From: Bifidobacterium sp. ESL0784
GTDB lineage: Bacteria; Actinomycetota; Actinomycetes; Actinomycetales; Bifidobacteriaceae
Direction: 5' to 3'
DNA length: 64,000 nt
Assembly: GCF_029433295.1 (NCBI RefSeq)
Contig: NZ_JAQTHV010000002.1
Coordinates: 124,001-188,000 of the forward strand
In this document: piece after piece, positions 1 to 8,995 of the stretch
How positions within the stretch are numbered: the stretch's first letter is position 1
How the letters are laid out: every line of letters begins with the position of its first letter
The notes under the pieces: generated by a model
Told to the model about the DNA's origin: nothing
Databases searched by the model: none
Seen by the model: only the letters and a program-made list of their open reading frames with translations
Position numbers and translations under genes: made by a program

Positions 1-169
1 CGGTCCCTGTTACTTCAACGACAATCAAATTACGATAGATTTAATCTATTATCAAATAAATTTTACGTTCTTACAGGCTGCTAATCCAAGAATCCGATAC
101 GAACATCGACACACGGCAAACCCCGCACAATACCGCAATATCGAATCGCAAACCGTCACGGCGCAGCGT
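1..169. other. left edge, no gene seen
   Basis: No reading frame with a credible start and ribosome site is visible. A short AT-rich palindrome sits around 36-49, just past the end of the aspartokinase beta gene, but has no clear terminator form. The gene that would follow on the minus strand (often asd in actinobacteria) is outside the window. Confidence 0.5.
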
Positions 170-790
170 TTAGCGACCGGTGCCGCCGTAGACCACGGCT
201 TCCACCTGATCGGCATCGAGGCCGTAAGCCGTATGCAGCGCACGCACTGCGTCATCCAGTTGGTCGAGCGGCACGAGGGCAGCGATGCGGATCTCGGAGG
301 TCGAAATCATCATCACGTTGATATGTTCGGCGCTCAAGGCCTCGAAGAACTTGGCGGCCAGGCCGGAATGGGTTTTCATGCCCACACCCACCACGGCGAC
401 CTTGCCCACGTTGCTATTGACGGAGTAGGAGTCGTAATCGAGTTTGGCTTTCTTGCCGTCAAGCGATTTCTCGACGGTTTTCACCGTGGAATCGGGGACG
501 GTGAAGGAGATGTCGGCCTTGCCGGTGGATGCGCCGGCCTGCACGATCATGTCGACGTTGATGCCGCTTTTCGCCAGTTCGGTGAATACGCGTGCGGCCA
601 TGCCAGGAGTGTCGGGCACACCGCGCAAAGTGACCAACGATTCGGTGCGATCGTGTGCAACGCCGGAAATCACCGGGGTCTCCGGGCCGAGATCGGGGAA
701 GATATCGCCCATCGACTTGGTTTCGACCTTACCGGTTTTGCCTTGATCGGTCGAATTCACGTCATTGCCTTTCGTGCTCTCACTGCTCAT
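170..790 (-). CDS. aspartokinase regulatory (beta) subunit, ACT domains
   Basis: A 206-residue protein with no kinase domain. After about 45 polar residues it carries two ACT-type segments: one with VTLRGVPDTPGMAARVF near residues 50-70 and one with VAVVGVGMKTHSGLAAKFF near 130-150, followed by INVMMISTSEIRIAALV. These match the C-terminal ligand-binding half of LysC-type aspartokinases, which bind lysine or threonine. In corynebacteria this beta chain comes from an internal start within one gene; here it is a separate gene 83 nt after the alpha stop, with its own ribosome site (AAAGGA before ATG). Known for the family: feedback control of the first step from aspartate to lysine, threonine and methionine. 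Inferred: it pairs with the adjacent alpha subunit. Confidence 0.85.
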   Translation of the reverse strand: MSSESTKGNDVNSTDQGKTGKVETKSMGDIFPDLGPETPVISGVAHDRTESLVTLRGVPDTPGMAARVFTELAKSGINVDMIVQAGASTGKADISFTVPDSTVKTVEKSLDGKKAKLDYDSYSVNSNVGKVAVVGVGMKTHSGLAAKFFEALSAEHINVMMISTSEIRIAALVPLDQLDDAVRALHTAYGLDADQVEAVVYGGTGR

Positions 791-873
791 CGTGTTTCCT
801 TTGCTCTCTTATCGTTGAAGTCTGTTCCGATATATTTTGTAGGTATTGTGACAACGGCATTGTTTCGAGAAAT

Positions 874-1638
874 TTACTCGAGATCCGGCAGTTTCCGTGC
901 GTCCACGCCCTCCGGGACCACCAAAGTGCCCATTCGGTGCGAGAACGAGCTGCGGACATGAAGCGGCATATTGAACCGCTGGGCATATTCCACGCACCGC
1001 AGCGCAAGAACCTTGGAACCGCAAGAAGCCATTTCGAGGATGGCATCATAACTAATCGAGGGGATGCGTCGCGCACTGGGCACGATGCGCGGGTCGGCGG
1101 TGAAAATACCGTCCACATCGGTGTAGATCTCGCAGATATCGGCCCCGAGCGCCACCGCAAGTGCCACCGCCGAAGTGTCGGAACCGCCACGGCCCAGCGT
1201 GGTGTAATCGCCGTCGGCGTTGATGCCTTGGAAACCGGCCACGATGGCGATCTTGCCATCATGCACGACGTGGGCCACACGCTCGGGTTTCACGGATTTG
1301 ATGTGCGCCGCACCAAAACGGGCGTCGGTCATGAAACCGGCCTGCGAACCGGTGAACGAGTAAGCGCGTTCGCCGGCGGCATGGATGGCCATCGCCAGAA
1401 GACTCATCGAGATACGCTCGCCTGCCGTCATCAGCATGTCCATCTCACGGGCCGGAGGATTGGAATCGATGCTCATGGCCTGATCGATCAGATCGTCGGT
1501 GGTGTCCCCCATCGCTGAAACGACCACGGCGACATTGTTGCCTTTGCGTTTCGTCTCCACAATCCGCTTGGCGACGCGCTTGATGGATTCGGCGTCGGCC
1601 ACGGAGGACCCGCCGTACTTCTGCACGATAAGCGCCAC
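874..1638 (-). CDS. lysC: aspartokinase catalytic (alpha) subunit
   Basis: A 254-residue amino acid kinase domain alone. The N-terminal KYGGSSVAD is the phosphate-binding motif of aspartokinases, TAGERIS and GSQAGF are substrate-site motifs, and [14 protein letters not shown] with [15 protein letters not shown] completes the family signature. It ends at KLPDLE, where an ordinary 400-plus residue LysC would continue into ACT domains. Those domains are encoded by the next gene on the same strand (170-790). The reaction is phosphorylation of L-aspartate to 4-phospho-L-aspartate in the cytosol. The split is visible here; whether the two chains form one enzyme is inferred. Confidence 0.92.
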   Translation of the reverse strand: MALIVQKYGGSSVADAESIKRVAKRIVETKRKGNNVAVVVSAMGDTTDDLIDQAMSIDSNPPAREMDMLMTAGERISMSLLAMAIHAAGERAYSFTGSQAGFMTDARFGAAHIKSVKPERVAHVVHDGKIAIVAGFQGINADGDYTTLGRGGSDTSAVALAVALGADICEIYTDVDGIFTADPRIVPSARRIPSISYDAILEMASCGSKVLALRCVEYAQRFNMPLHVRSSFSHRMGTLVVPEGVDARKLPDLE

Positions 1639-1911
1639 GATTTTTCCCTTATCTCCCTAGCGGATGGCCGATCTAAAAGACACACACCGCCAAATCTCAA
1701 CTCCGGTCGGCACACGACTGATGCGCAGCAACGCCACACACCCGAGCCTTGCAGTCGGCTTTCGACAGTATTGATTGAATTATATGTCAGCACCACGCCC
1801 GATCGTGTCTCTTACCACCATGCGGGCATTCACTTGCTGAAGTTTGTGCTTCCTCGATAGTGAAACGAATCGGCGTTCAGCCTGCTTGGCCGATACTGGC
1901 CAAACCGATAT

Positions 1912-2514
1912 TCAGGCTTCCTGACGTCCTTCCAAGGCCCGGCCCAATGTGATTTCGTCGGCATATTCCAGATCGCTGCCAACCGGCAGGCCGCTGGCAA
2001 GCCGCGTGACCTTGAGCCCGAGCGGGGAAAGCAGACGGCTTAGATAGGTCACCGTGGCCTCGCCTTCGATATTTGGATCGAGTGCCAGGATAATCTCTTT
2101 GACCTCGTCGGTTTTGAGCCTGTCCAAAAGCTTGGGAATGGCCAGGTCTCCAGGGCCGACGTTGGCCATCGGGTTGATGGCCCCGCCCAGGACGTGGTAA
2201 ACGCCGCGGAACTCGCGGGTCCGCTCGATGCTCATGACGTCTTTGGGCTCTTCCACCACGCAGATGATGGAATGGTCGCGCCGTGGGTCGGAGCAGATCG
2301 GGCATGGACTGGTCTCGCAGACATTGCCACAGATCTCACAGAAACGCACCTTTTCCTTGACCTCGCGGATGGCATCGGCCAGATCCTGTGCTTCCTCGTC
2401 ACTGGCCGAAAGCAGGTAGAACGCGATGCGCTGGGCACCTTTCGGCCCGATTCCCGGCAGACGCACAAAACCGTCGATAAGGCGCTGGATCGCGCCATCA
2501 TAAGCCAATGCCAT
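1912..2514 (-). CDS. recR: recombination protein RecR
   Basis: A 200-residue protein of normal RecR length. It has an N-terminal helix-hairpin-helix ([15 protein letters not shown], about residues 17-31), a four-cysteine zinc finger ([16 protein letters not shown], about 58-73) and a Toprim domain starting at [10 protein letters not shown] and ending with the [19 protein letters not shown] segment. RecR acts with RecO (and RecF) to load RecA on gapped DNA. The start codon lies 3 nt after the dnaX stop, so the two genes are probably co-translated; dnaX-recR is a common bacterial pair. Confidence 0.96.
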   Translation of the reverse strand: MALAYDGAIQRLIDGFVRLPGIGPKGAQRIAFYLLSASDEEAQDLADAIREVKEKVRFCEICGNVCETSPCPICSDPRRDHSIICVVEEPKDVMSIERTREFRGVYHVLGGAINPMANVGPGDLAIPKLLDRLKTDEVKEIILALDPNIEGEATVTYLSRLLSPLGLKVTRLASGLPVGSDLEYADEITLGRALEGRQEA

Positions 2515-2517
2515 CTG

Positions 2518-5500
2518 CTATCGTTTCTCCTCTTCGGAATGCCGCTCGACCGGTTTGATGTTCTTCGGGTTCTTCGGATCATCCGCCTTGAAATCCTCGA
2601 CCTTCTTGACTTCGAAGAGCTTCGAGAGCTCGTCCAGCCCCACTGCCGTGGCATCGCCCAATGACTGGTCATTCAACGAATAGTCATCGTCTTCGGCAGC
2701 CACTTGCGGACCTTGTTCGGGCTCATCGGCCAGGTCGGCATCATGGAAGCGTGCAGCCACGTCTCCCCTGTCGTCGGGATTGTCCGAAGGACTGACATTC
2801 GCAGCGGCGGATTTGCTTTGATTATCGGATTCCTGGGAAACCGGGGCTCCAGCACTATTTTTGCTGCTCGTTGAAGCATAGGGACCATTGCCGGAAGAAT
2901 CCGGCGGTCTGGTCTGCCAATTATCGAAATTGCCTGTAGACACCGAGTCGTGGGGACCGTTGCCGTTTGCCGGCTGCCGGGCAGCCGAACCGCCATCAGC
3001 GGCGCTTACGCCGGGGTTGGAATCGCCAGCCTCCTGCACGTGTGCAGGGGTGGCCCAAGGGTCAATGCCATCACTGATGTCGGGCACGGCGATATGTTTC
3101 TTATGGTGTTCGGCAGGTCGGTTTTCCGATTCATCGGCGAATGACGGGAGGCCTGCTCCATTGCCATCGAAATCTTGCGGGGCAGCGGCACCGGGAACCC
3201 GTCCTGTTTGCCGGGCAGTCGGATTGGAAGCCGTTGCATTCCGGGAACCTGGGGTGGGCAATGGGTTCATCCATGGATCGTAATCGGCATCCATAGGGTT
3301 TTGCGATCCAGGGCCCATCGTTGACGGGTTCGAGGAGCTTCCGCCTTTGTGCGGCGGCACTGAAGCGAACGTGTTCGTAGCGATATCGACACGCTGTGAT
3401 GAAACGTTTTCTGTTTGCACGTCACCACTATCGGCTTCACTTATGCGGTCTTCGCGTTTGCCGCTCCCGTTTTCCGGGTGAGCAGCTCGATGTGAGGAAT
3501 CATCGGATTCACCGGCGGCATCGGCATCCGACTTCTTCTGTTCTTTGGGAGCCGAAGCGCTATGGCCGCCCTTCCCGGCAGCCATACCCAATCCGCCAGT
3601 GGCCGAAACCTTGGCAACCGCAATGTCACGCTTGACCTTGGCAAGCTCCTCCGGCTTCATGCGCTTGGTGGAAATGACCTTTTCGCCGTTCGCAGCGACG
3701 CCGGTAGGGGCGATCATGGTGTGCGGGCCAAAAACGGAACGCACACCGTCCAGCACCACGTTGGCGGCTTTCTGCCCGTTGTGTTCGGCATCGGAGGCGA
3801 GCGCCAGCGCGAAAGCGTGTTGGCTCAGAGCGCAGTCGAAGGTCATCGAAAGACGGGACTTGCCGGCATTATTGGTCGCCAACGAAACGGTGGGCACCTT
3901 GCCATAAGCGACATACTCACGCACATTTTCCGGCAACGCCTTGAGCACTGCGTCCCACTTTTCCTCGACGGTGGCATTCGGATCAACGTTCACTTTGAGC
4001 GGCGCAGCAGTTTGGCCGTTCTGCTGTGCATGTGTGTTCGCGTCAACACCGGCGGTTGCGTTGCCTCGGACGGAAGGTTGCGGACTTTGTCCGTTAGCAC
4101 CTTGCACGTTGCCTTGCCATCCGCTGGATTCACCATTGGTATTCGGAGTATGAGTGCCGTTGCCGGCAGCATTCTGCCCGTTGACATTATTGTCGGCCTG
4201 CTGAGCTCGTGCCGTGGTGTTCGGCGCAAAACCTTCGGATGCGGGTGCCGGCTGGGTTTGAACCTGACGATTGCCTTGCTGGTGATTCGCGGCATTTCTG
4301 CTCGAACCGATGAAGCCGCCTCGACCTTGTGACGGATTAGCGTTCTGAGGGACTCCGTTATTGTTGGCTGGAGGGCCGGCAACAGTTGAGGAGACGACGG
4401 AACTGGCCGAAGCGACGCCCGGCGCAAAGCCGTTCTCGCGCCCGGCCAGGAGTTTCGCGGCCAGAAGTTCCAGACGCATTCGCGGTGAAATCGCTCCGGT
4501 CATATTGCCCAAAGTGTCGTTGATGGTCTCGGCCATCGCGGTAAGCGTCGAAAGACCCAACGCCGAAGACTGACGATGAAGGTCGCTCATATCCTCTACC
4601 GCGGAGTCGTCGCTCAACACACTTTCTGCCTTCTCACCGCCAAGGGTGAGCACAAGGAGGTCACGGACACGGGAGAGCAGATCCTCCACGAACCGACGCG
4701 GCTCGAAACCGCCAACGACCACTTTCTCGACGACCCCGTAAAGCTTTTCGCCATCCTTGTCGATGACGGCGTCGATCGCCTCGCCGATAAGCTCGTCGGG
4801 GGTGAAGCCGAGTAAGGCTACAGCGGAATCGTAGGACACTTCATTATCAACGGCACCGGCCATTAGCTGGTCGAGCACGGAAAGCGTGTCCCGCACGGAA
4901 CCGCCGCCGGCACGCATGGTGAGCTTCAGCACGCCCGGTTCCAAGTCGATATGTTCGTTGTCGCACACTTCTTCCAGATAAGGACCCATGACCTCTGGAG
5001 GCACGAGACGGAACGGATAATGATGGGTGCGCGAGCGAATCGTCGAGATGACCTTGTCGGGCTCGGTGGTGGCAAAGATGAACATGACATGTTCCGGCGG
5101 TTCCTCCACAATCTTGAGCAAAGCGTTGAACCCCTGCTGGGTGACCATGTGGGCCTCGTCAAGGATAAAAATCTTGTAACGGTCGCGGGCCGGGGCGAAC
5201 GCGGCGCGCTCGCGCAGTTCACGCGCGTCCTCGACGCCGTTGTGGCTGGCGGCGTCGATCTCGACCACGTCAATCGAGCCGGGTCCGCCGGTGGCCAAGT
5301 CCTTACAACTTTCGCATTCGCCGCACGGATGCGAAGTCGGACCTTTGGCACAATTGATGCAACGGGCCAGTATCCTGGCCGAACTGGTCTTGCCGCAGCC
5401 ACGCGGGCCGCTGAAGAGATAGGCATGAGTGAGCTTGCCCTCATCCAACGCCCGGGAAAGCGGGACCGTGACCTGATCCTGGCCAATAATGCCGTCAAAT

Positions 5501-5538
5501 GTGTCTGGCCGATACCGTCGATACAATGCAAGTGCCAT
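2518..5538 (-). CDS. dnaX: DNA polymerase III subunit gamma/tau
   Basis: The first 370 residues are a clamp-loader ATPase: RRYRPDTFDGIIGQ, Walker A GPRGCGKTSS (about 45-54), a zinc-binding cysteine group (CINC...CGECESC, about 61-81), Walker B FILDEAHMV and the sensor/arginine region STIRSRTHHY. Its role is loading the sliding clamp for the replicative polymerase. The remaining 600 or so residues are mostly low complexity, rich in Asn, Gln, Ser, Pro and Gly, with a more ordered block near 520-640 (TVEEKWDAVLKALPENVREYV) resembling a tau C-terminal domain. At 1006 residues it is long for the family because of this disordered tail. It begins LALYRRYRP in the standard way and runs into recR. Confidence 0.95.
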   Translation of the reverse strand: MALALYRRYRPDTFDGIIGQDQVTVPLSRALDEGKLTHAYLFSGPRGCGKTSSARILARCINCAKGPTSHPCGECESCKDLATGGPGSIDVVEIDAASHNGVEDARELRERAAFAPARDRYKIFILDEAHMVTQQGFNALLKIVEEPPEHVMFIFATTEPDKVISTIRSRTHHYPFRLVPPEVMGPYLEEVCDNEHIDLEPGVLKLTMRAGGGSVRDTLSVLDQLMAGAVDNEVSYDSAVALLGFTPDELIGEAIDAVIDKDGEKLYGVVEKVVVGGFEPRRFVEDLLSRVRDLLVLTLGGEKAESVLSDDSAVEDMSDLHRQSSALGLSTLTAMAETINDTLGNMTGAISPRMRLELLAAKLLAGRENGFAPGVASASSVVSSTVAGPPANNNGVPQNANPSQGRGGFIGSSRNAANHQQGNRQVQTQPAPASEGFAPNTTARAQQADNNVNGQNAAGNGTHTPNTNGESSGWQGNVQGANGQSPQPSVRGNATAGVDANTHAQQNGQTAAPLKVNVDPNATVEEKWDAVLKALPENVREYVAYGKVPTVSLATNNAGKSRLSMTFDCALSQHAFALALASDAEHNGQKAANVVLDGVRSVFGPHTMIAPTGVAANGEKVISTKRMKPEELAKVKRDIAVAKVSATGGLGMAAGKGGHSASAPKEQKKSDADAAGESDDSSHRAAHPENGSGKREDRISEADSGDVQTENVSSQRVDIATNTFASVPPHKGGSSSNPSTMGPGSQNPMDADYDPWMNPLPTPGSRNATASNPTARQTGRVPGAAAPQDFDGNGAGLPSFADESENRPAEHHKKHIAVPDISDGIDPWATPAHVQEAGDSNPGVSAADGGSAARQPANGNGPHDSVSTGNFDNWQTRPPDSSGNGPYASTSSKNSAGAPVSQESDNQSKSAAANVSPSDNPDDRGDVAARFHDADLADEPEQGPQVAAEDDDYSLNDQSLGDATAVGLDELSKLFEVKKVEDFKADDPKNPKNIKPVERHSEEEKR

Positions 5539-5777
5539 ACTCTATAACCTACCTTCACCCGACTATTTTTGAGAAATATTTGGCAAGCGGATTCGCCCTC
5601 TTTCAGCCTTCCAAGCGCGTCGGGTCAGTGATGGCCGTCGCGTTCACGGTCTTTAACTCGTCCACTGGAGAGCATACGTCAGAGCCGTTGAAAGAGAACC
5701 CGAATCCTACCGGCTGCAAGGATCGCAACCATCCCATTGCGTCGCGCCAACAACAACGTTGACATCCATCGGAATTC

Positions 5778-6284
5778 CTATGAACATTCTACCGGCCCTG
5801 CCCGGGCCATGCGGGCGACCGTGGGGACGAACGGAACCGCGGTTTTCACGGCAACGTTGACGGTGACATCTTCTTCATCTACCGTGCAAGTGATCACTGC
5901 CGCCTTGTTGAGTGTTGAAGCCAAGCGGGATTTGATGCATGGGTCGAAATCACCGTCACGAGCCGACGATGCTCCCGCGATGGCAGCCTGATCGGCGGCA
6001 GAGCGAGCTTGCGAGATACAGACCAGTAGATTGCCGCCCAAGGCAATGGCCGATAGCAGCACCGCGGCAACAGCGATCAGCATGACCCCGTTAATGGTTC
6101 CGGAACCCTCGTCACATATGCCATTGTTTCGCAGCCCGTGATGTGCAACCGTCGAAGCCGATGCCGACCTGCCAAACACAGGCAAAGCAGAGCATCGCCT
6201 CACCCGATTCGACACTTCAGATCGAAAATCATGCAAAGGCGAACAGCCATGACACTTGCTTTCGCTTTTGTCGAGCTTCATCAT
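5778..6284 (-). CDS. TadE/TadG-like pseudopilin of the Flp pilus locus
   Basis: Translation from ATG at 6284, which has a GAAAGG ribosome site about 10 nt upstream, gives about 168 residues. After a polar leader comes DEGSGTINGVMLIAVAAV, a prepilin-type junction (short acidic Glu-Gly motif then a hydrophobic helix), then ISQARSAADQAAIAGASSA, the helix typical of TadE/TadG-like and Rv3654c-like proteins. A further extension to 6413 is open but would overlap the upstream gene. It is the last gene of the minus-strand Tad operon. Inferred role: minor pseudopilin or envelope part of the tight-adherence pilus. Confidence 0.7.
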   Translation of the reverse strand: MMKLDKSESKCHGCSPLHDFRSEVSNRVRRCSALPVFGRSASASTVAHHGLRNNGICDEGSGTINGVMLIAVAAVLLSAIALGGNLLVCISQARSAADQAAIAGASSARDGDFDPCIKSRLASTLNKAAVITCTVDEEDVTVNVAVKTAVPFVPTVARMARAGPVECS

Positions 6285-6337
6285 CTCAATGCCTTTCAGC
6301 TCTTTTCCGGCACCGCAGCGCTTGTGCTGCCGGCCCA

Positions 6338-6805
6338 TCATTGAATTACCCCCGTCGCTTTGCCGACCACAGCCGTGGGAAGCACATGCATGGGATCGGG
6401 CACCACGCGGCAACTCACCGTCACCCTGACCTGTTTGAAACCTCGGGATATGGAGACACTGGCATCACCACCGGCGGCATCCTGGGCTGCAAGACGAGCC
6501 TCCGTGTCGCTGCTGGACACGACAGCCACACGGGCGGCCGCGGAGGCGGCATCCTGGCAGTTCATCTCCACTGTGACCGCCCGAGCCAGCATCATCAGCA
6601 GTACGGCCATCGCCATCACGGCCGGAAGCACCACGGCAAATTCAGCGGTGACGGCGCCTTCATCGCCGCAAGCTTGCCTGCGAGATCCGAAATCGTCAAA
6701 ACGCCAATGCTGAGCACCGGTCATATAGGCACGGAACCGTTGACGCAAACAATGTGCCCACACAATCGGCCGACAACTTCTGCTTTCCACCTTGCTGACC
6801 ACCAT
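6338..6805 (-). CDS. TadE-like minor pilin
   Basis: The diagnostic segment is DEGAVTAEFAVVLPAVMAMA, a TadE-type sorting motif followed by a transmembrane helix, and then MNCQDAASAAARVAVVSSS. The ATG at 6805 has AGGTG about 10 nt upstream and is preferred, giving about 155 residues; a later ATG at 6724 is possible and would leave a shorter cytosolic leader. It lies between the DUF4244 gene and the second TadE-like gene on the same strand. Family knowledge: TadE/TadF pseudopilins are processed by a prepilin peptidase and needed for Flp pilus assembly. No prepilin peptidase gene is in the window. Confidence 0.72.
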   Translation of the reverse strand: MVVSKVESRSCRPIVWAHCLRQRFRAYMTGAQHWRFDDFGSRRQACGDEGAVTAEFAVVLPAVMAMAVLLMMLARAVTVEMNCQDAASAAARVAVVSSSDTEARLAAQDAAGGDASVSISRGFKQVRVTVSCRVVPDPMHVLPTAVVGKATGVIQ

Positions 6806-6939
6806 CGGGGTGAAACACCTATGGCGATGGCGGTCAGCCGGTTCTTGCGATTGCATCTTTTGAAGTGACATCATGCACTGCATCCTCTCTGCAATCCACA
6901 TCGTTCATTTTCGTTGTTTCGACGAGAAAACAGGGAAAA

Positions 6940-7227
6940 TCAGACCACCTTGAGCGCCTTCTTGACCAATGCCATCAACAACGTCTTTACGGCCCCGGAT
7001 TTGAGCAGGGCCACCAAAACCGCGGCAAATCCCGTGGCGGCTACCAGAACCACCGCGTATTCCGCCGTCGCCGCGCCTTCGTCCGGTGCTGTCATGGCGG
7101 TGCGGAAACGTGCATCCAACAGGCATAACTGCCCTTTGACCTGCCTTGAGCGTTCGGAAAGCCGAGAGACAAAACCTGCTGCAACGCCGGTATTGGTTTG
7201 ATCGATAGCTATTAATTCCCTACTCAT
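6940..7227 (-). CDS. DUF4244 family Flp pilin-like protein
   Basis: A 95-residue protein with strong ribosome site AAAGGAG before ATG. Its core, DEGAATAEYAVVLVAATGFA, matches the prepilin cleavage motif (Gly-x-x-x-x-Glu-Tyr) and hydrophobic helix of Flp pilins; the short C-terminus LLMALVKKALKVV is basic. In actinobacterial Tad loci this small DUF4244 protein takes the place of the major Flp pilin. It follows tadC after a 396-nt spacer that may carry its own promoter, fitting a need for more pilin than machinery. Confidence 0.8.
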   Translation of the reverse strand: MSRELIAIDQTNTGVAAGFVSRLSERSRQVKGQLCLLDARFRTAMTAPDEGAATAEYAVVLVAATGFAAVLVALLKSGAVKTLLMALVKKALKVV

Positions 7228-7424
7228 GATTACTCCTTTGATATCTCTGACATTTCTTCATCGCAGCCGATGTGGGTTGCGATACCCCCAGTCTGACAGA
7301 ACTTGGTCGTTTACCGTGGCGATTTCGGGGAGTGTGGTCGGATGCTCGGGGTTGTGCACATTCCGGGCGTGTCACGGTTTTCGTCCACAGAAATTGTGTA
7401 TGAAAATGTGGAATACCAATAGGT

Positions 7425-7430
7425 TGTCAA
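7425..7430 (-). promoter_or_regulatory. possible -35 box for the pilin half of the Tad operon
   Basis: A perfect minus-strand TTGACA lies about 200 nt before the DUF4244 start, inside the only sizeable gap (7228-7623) of the Tad operon. The -10 at the right distance is poor (AT-rich ATTTTC region), so this is tentative. Nothing else gene-like was seen in the gap. Confidence 0.3.
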
Positions 7431-7623
7431 CATTGTAGAATCTACTGGAATCTGATAAATACGGATAGATAGGCACAGATTCACAATTCCTGTGGCATAT
7501 CGGAAAATAAATTCACCAGTTTGAAAATCCAGCCATCGCTACGCTGCCAAAACCAAAGAGCAGTAAAAGACGATTTCCACTTCCATCGCACCAAGCGACA
7601 TTTATAGGCCCAGCCGCTTTGTT

Positions 7624-8277
7624 TCAATGACCAATAAACGAACCGATGGCGGGGATGATGCCGATGAGCATGAAAGAGGGAAGGAAACAGAGCCCCGTGG
7701 GTAGAAGGAGTTTGACCGAAAGCCTCTGGGCCGATTGCTCGATTGTTGCACGGGCTCTGGCGTCAAGCTGCTCGACCGCGCTTTCCAATGGGCCGACCGG
7801 CGAAACACCGCGGGTCCAGGTGCTTTTCAGGGCATCGTCGATGATGCCCAACGCATCAAGCGTGAAAGCGACATCAGCCGAAGATGAATCGTCGTCGTCA
7901 TTCCGGCGTTTTCCGCGATGTCTGCCGTCCGGCTCGGAACTTTGCCCGTTTCGTTCGCCGGCCTTCTGGCAGGCCAAGGAAGCGGCAAACCATGAATCTT
8001 CCCAACTGAACCCCAACATCAGCGAATGCGAGGCCCGGCAAAGCCCACAGCCCAACGTCCCGCCAACAATTGAGCCGATGACATCGAGCGCGTGCGGAAT
8101 CGAGGAACCTTCGCGCATGGCCACCGCCATCATCTCCAAAATGACCCCCAGGGAGGGGCCGGCCGCCACGGTCTTGCCCAAAGCGCCCAATTGCCGCGCA
8201 AGCATTTGTGCCGGCGGGTACCAGAGCATCCACGCGAGCGCCGCCAGACATGCTGAAACCAACGCATCCATGTTCAT
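7624..8277 (-). CDS. tadC: TadC-like type II secretion system F family protein
   Basis: A 217-residue membrane protein, with hydrophobic segments near residues 5-25, around 70-90 and at the C-terminus (LLLPTGLCFLPSFMLIGIIP near 190-210). The motif AQRLSVKLLLPTGLCFLPSF is the usual end of TadC/GspF-domain proteins. ATG at 8277 has AGAGG just upstream. It follows tadB on the same strand after 24 nt. Role: inner-membrane platform of the Flp pilus machine, working with TadB and the TadA ATPase. Confidence 0.78.
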   Translation of the reverse strand: MNMDALVSACLAALAWMLWYPPAQMLARQLGALGKTVAAGPSLGVILEMMAVAMREGSSIPHALDVIGSIVGGTLGCGLCRASHSLMLGFSWEDSWFAASLACQKAGERNGQSSEPDGRHRGKRRNDDDDSSSADVAFTLDALGIIDDALKSTWTRGVSPVGPLESAVEQLDARARATIEQSAQRLSVKLLLPTGLCFLPSFMLIGIIPAIGSFIGH

Positions 8278-8301
8278 CGACCTCTACTATTGCAATACAT
8301 T

Positions 8302-8991
8302 TCAAAAGGCGTCTTCATTCTTTTCCCTCGTGGCGCCTTCGGCCGCATCCACACCGTCCATCAGCGCCTTCATCCATAGCATGCCCAATCCATAGGTGCC
8401 GGCCCCCAATAATAGGCAAACCCGACCAGCGCCATTGCCGAAGAGAAAGGCCAGAGGCGAGGCACCCATCAGCTGCGCCAAAACGAGGGTGGCCAGCGGC
8501 AATAAAGAAAGAAGCTTCACCGTTGATTTCGGCACGGTAAAGGCATTGTCTTTCAAAGTCTTCATCATCCGGTTGCGTTTATAGGACGAAGCAACGGCAT
8601 CCAGACAATGAGAGGCCTCACACCCAAGGGTTTTGCTGAGTTTGCATGCCAGATCCAGCTCTATGGCCGCCTGATTCGCCTGATCCACCGTCTCCTTCTT
8701 GCCCAATTGGGCATACAGGATGTCCTGCAATTGCGCCAAATCAGGCATGGTGGGGGTTTCGCTGAGGGGTTCGCCCTGCATCTGCTCGCCAAAAGCCTCC
8801 TCAAGCGACCCACCTGCCTTGACCGAGGCCCTCAGCGCATCGATACACGAAAGGATGCCTGCCTTACGCGTGTCCGAAGACGCAGCGCCTGTTGGAGCGA
8901 GCGCCTCGTGCTTGCCTGTTTCGTTTGGCCAACCAAGACAAAGAACCGCGCCGACAAGCAAAAGCGCGGCCACCAACGCATAGCAATCCAT
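8302..8991 (-). CDS. tadB: TadB-like type II secretion system F family protein
   Basis: The open frame extends to 9186, but the likely start is ATG at 8991, four bases after the TadA stop, with GGGGTG upstream. This gives 229 residues: an N-terminal membrane helix (CYALVAALLLVGAVLCLGW), a soluble segment with a GspF-like helical core (IDALRASVKAGGSLEEAF), and two C-terminal membrane helices (LLSLLPLATLVLAQLMG and VCLLLGAGTYGLGMLWM). It is shorter than many TadB proteins. The tight spacing on both sides indicates one operon with tadA and tadC. Confidence 0.77.
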   Translation of the reverse strand: MDCYALVAALLLVGAVLCLGWPNETGKHEALAPTGAASSDTRKAGILSCIDALRASVKAGGSLEEAFGEQMQGEPLSETPTMPDLAQLQDILYAQLGKKETVDQANQAAIELDLACKLSKTLGCEASHCLDAVASSYKRNRMMKTLKDNAFTVPKSTVKLLSLLPLATLVLAQLMGASPLAFLFGNGAGRVCLLLGAGTYGLGMLWMKALMDGVDAAEGATREKNEDAF

Positions 8992-8995
8992 GCAA

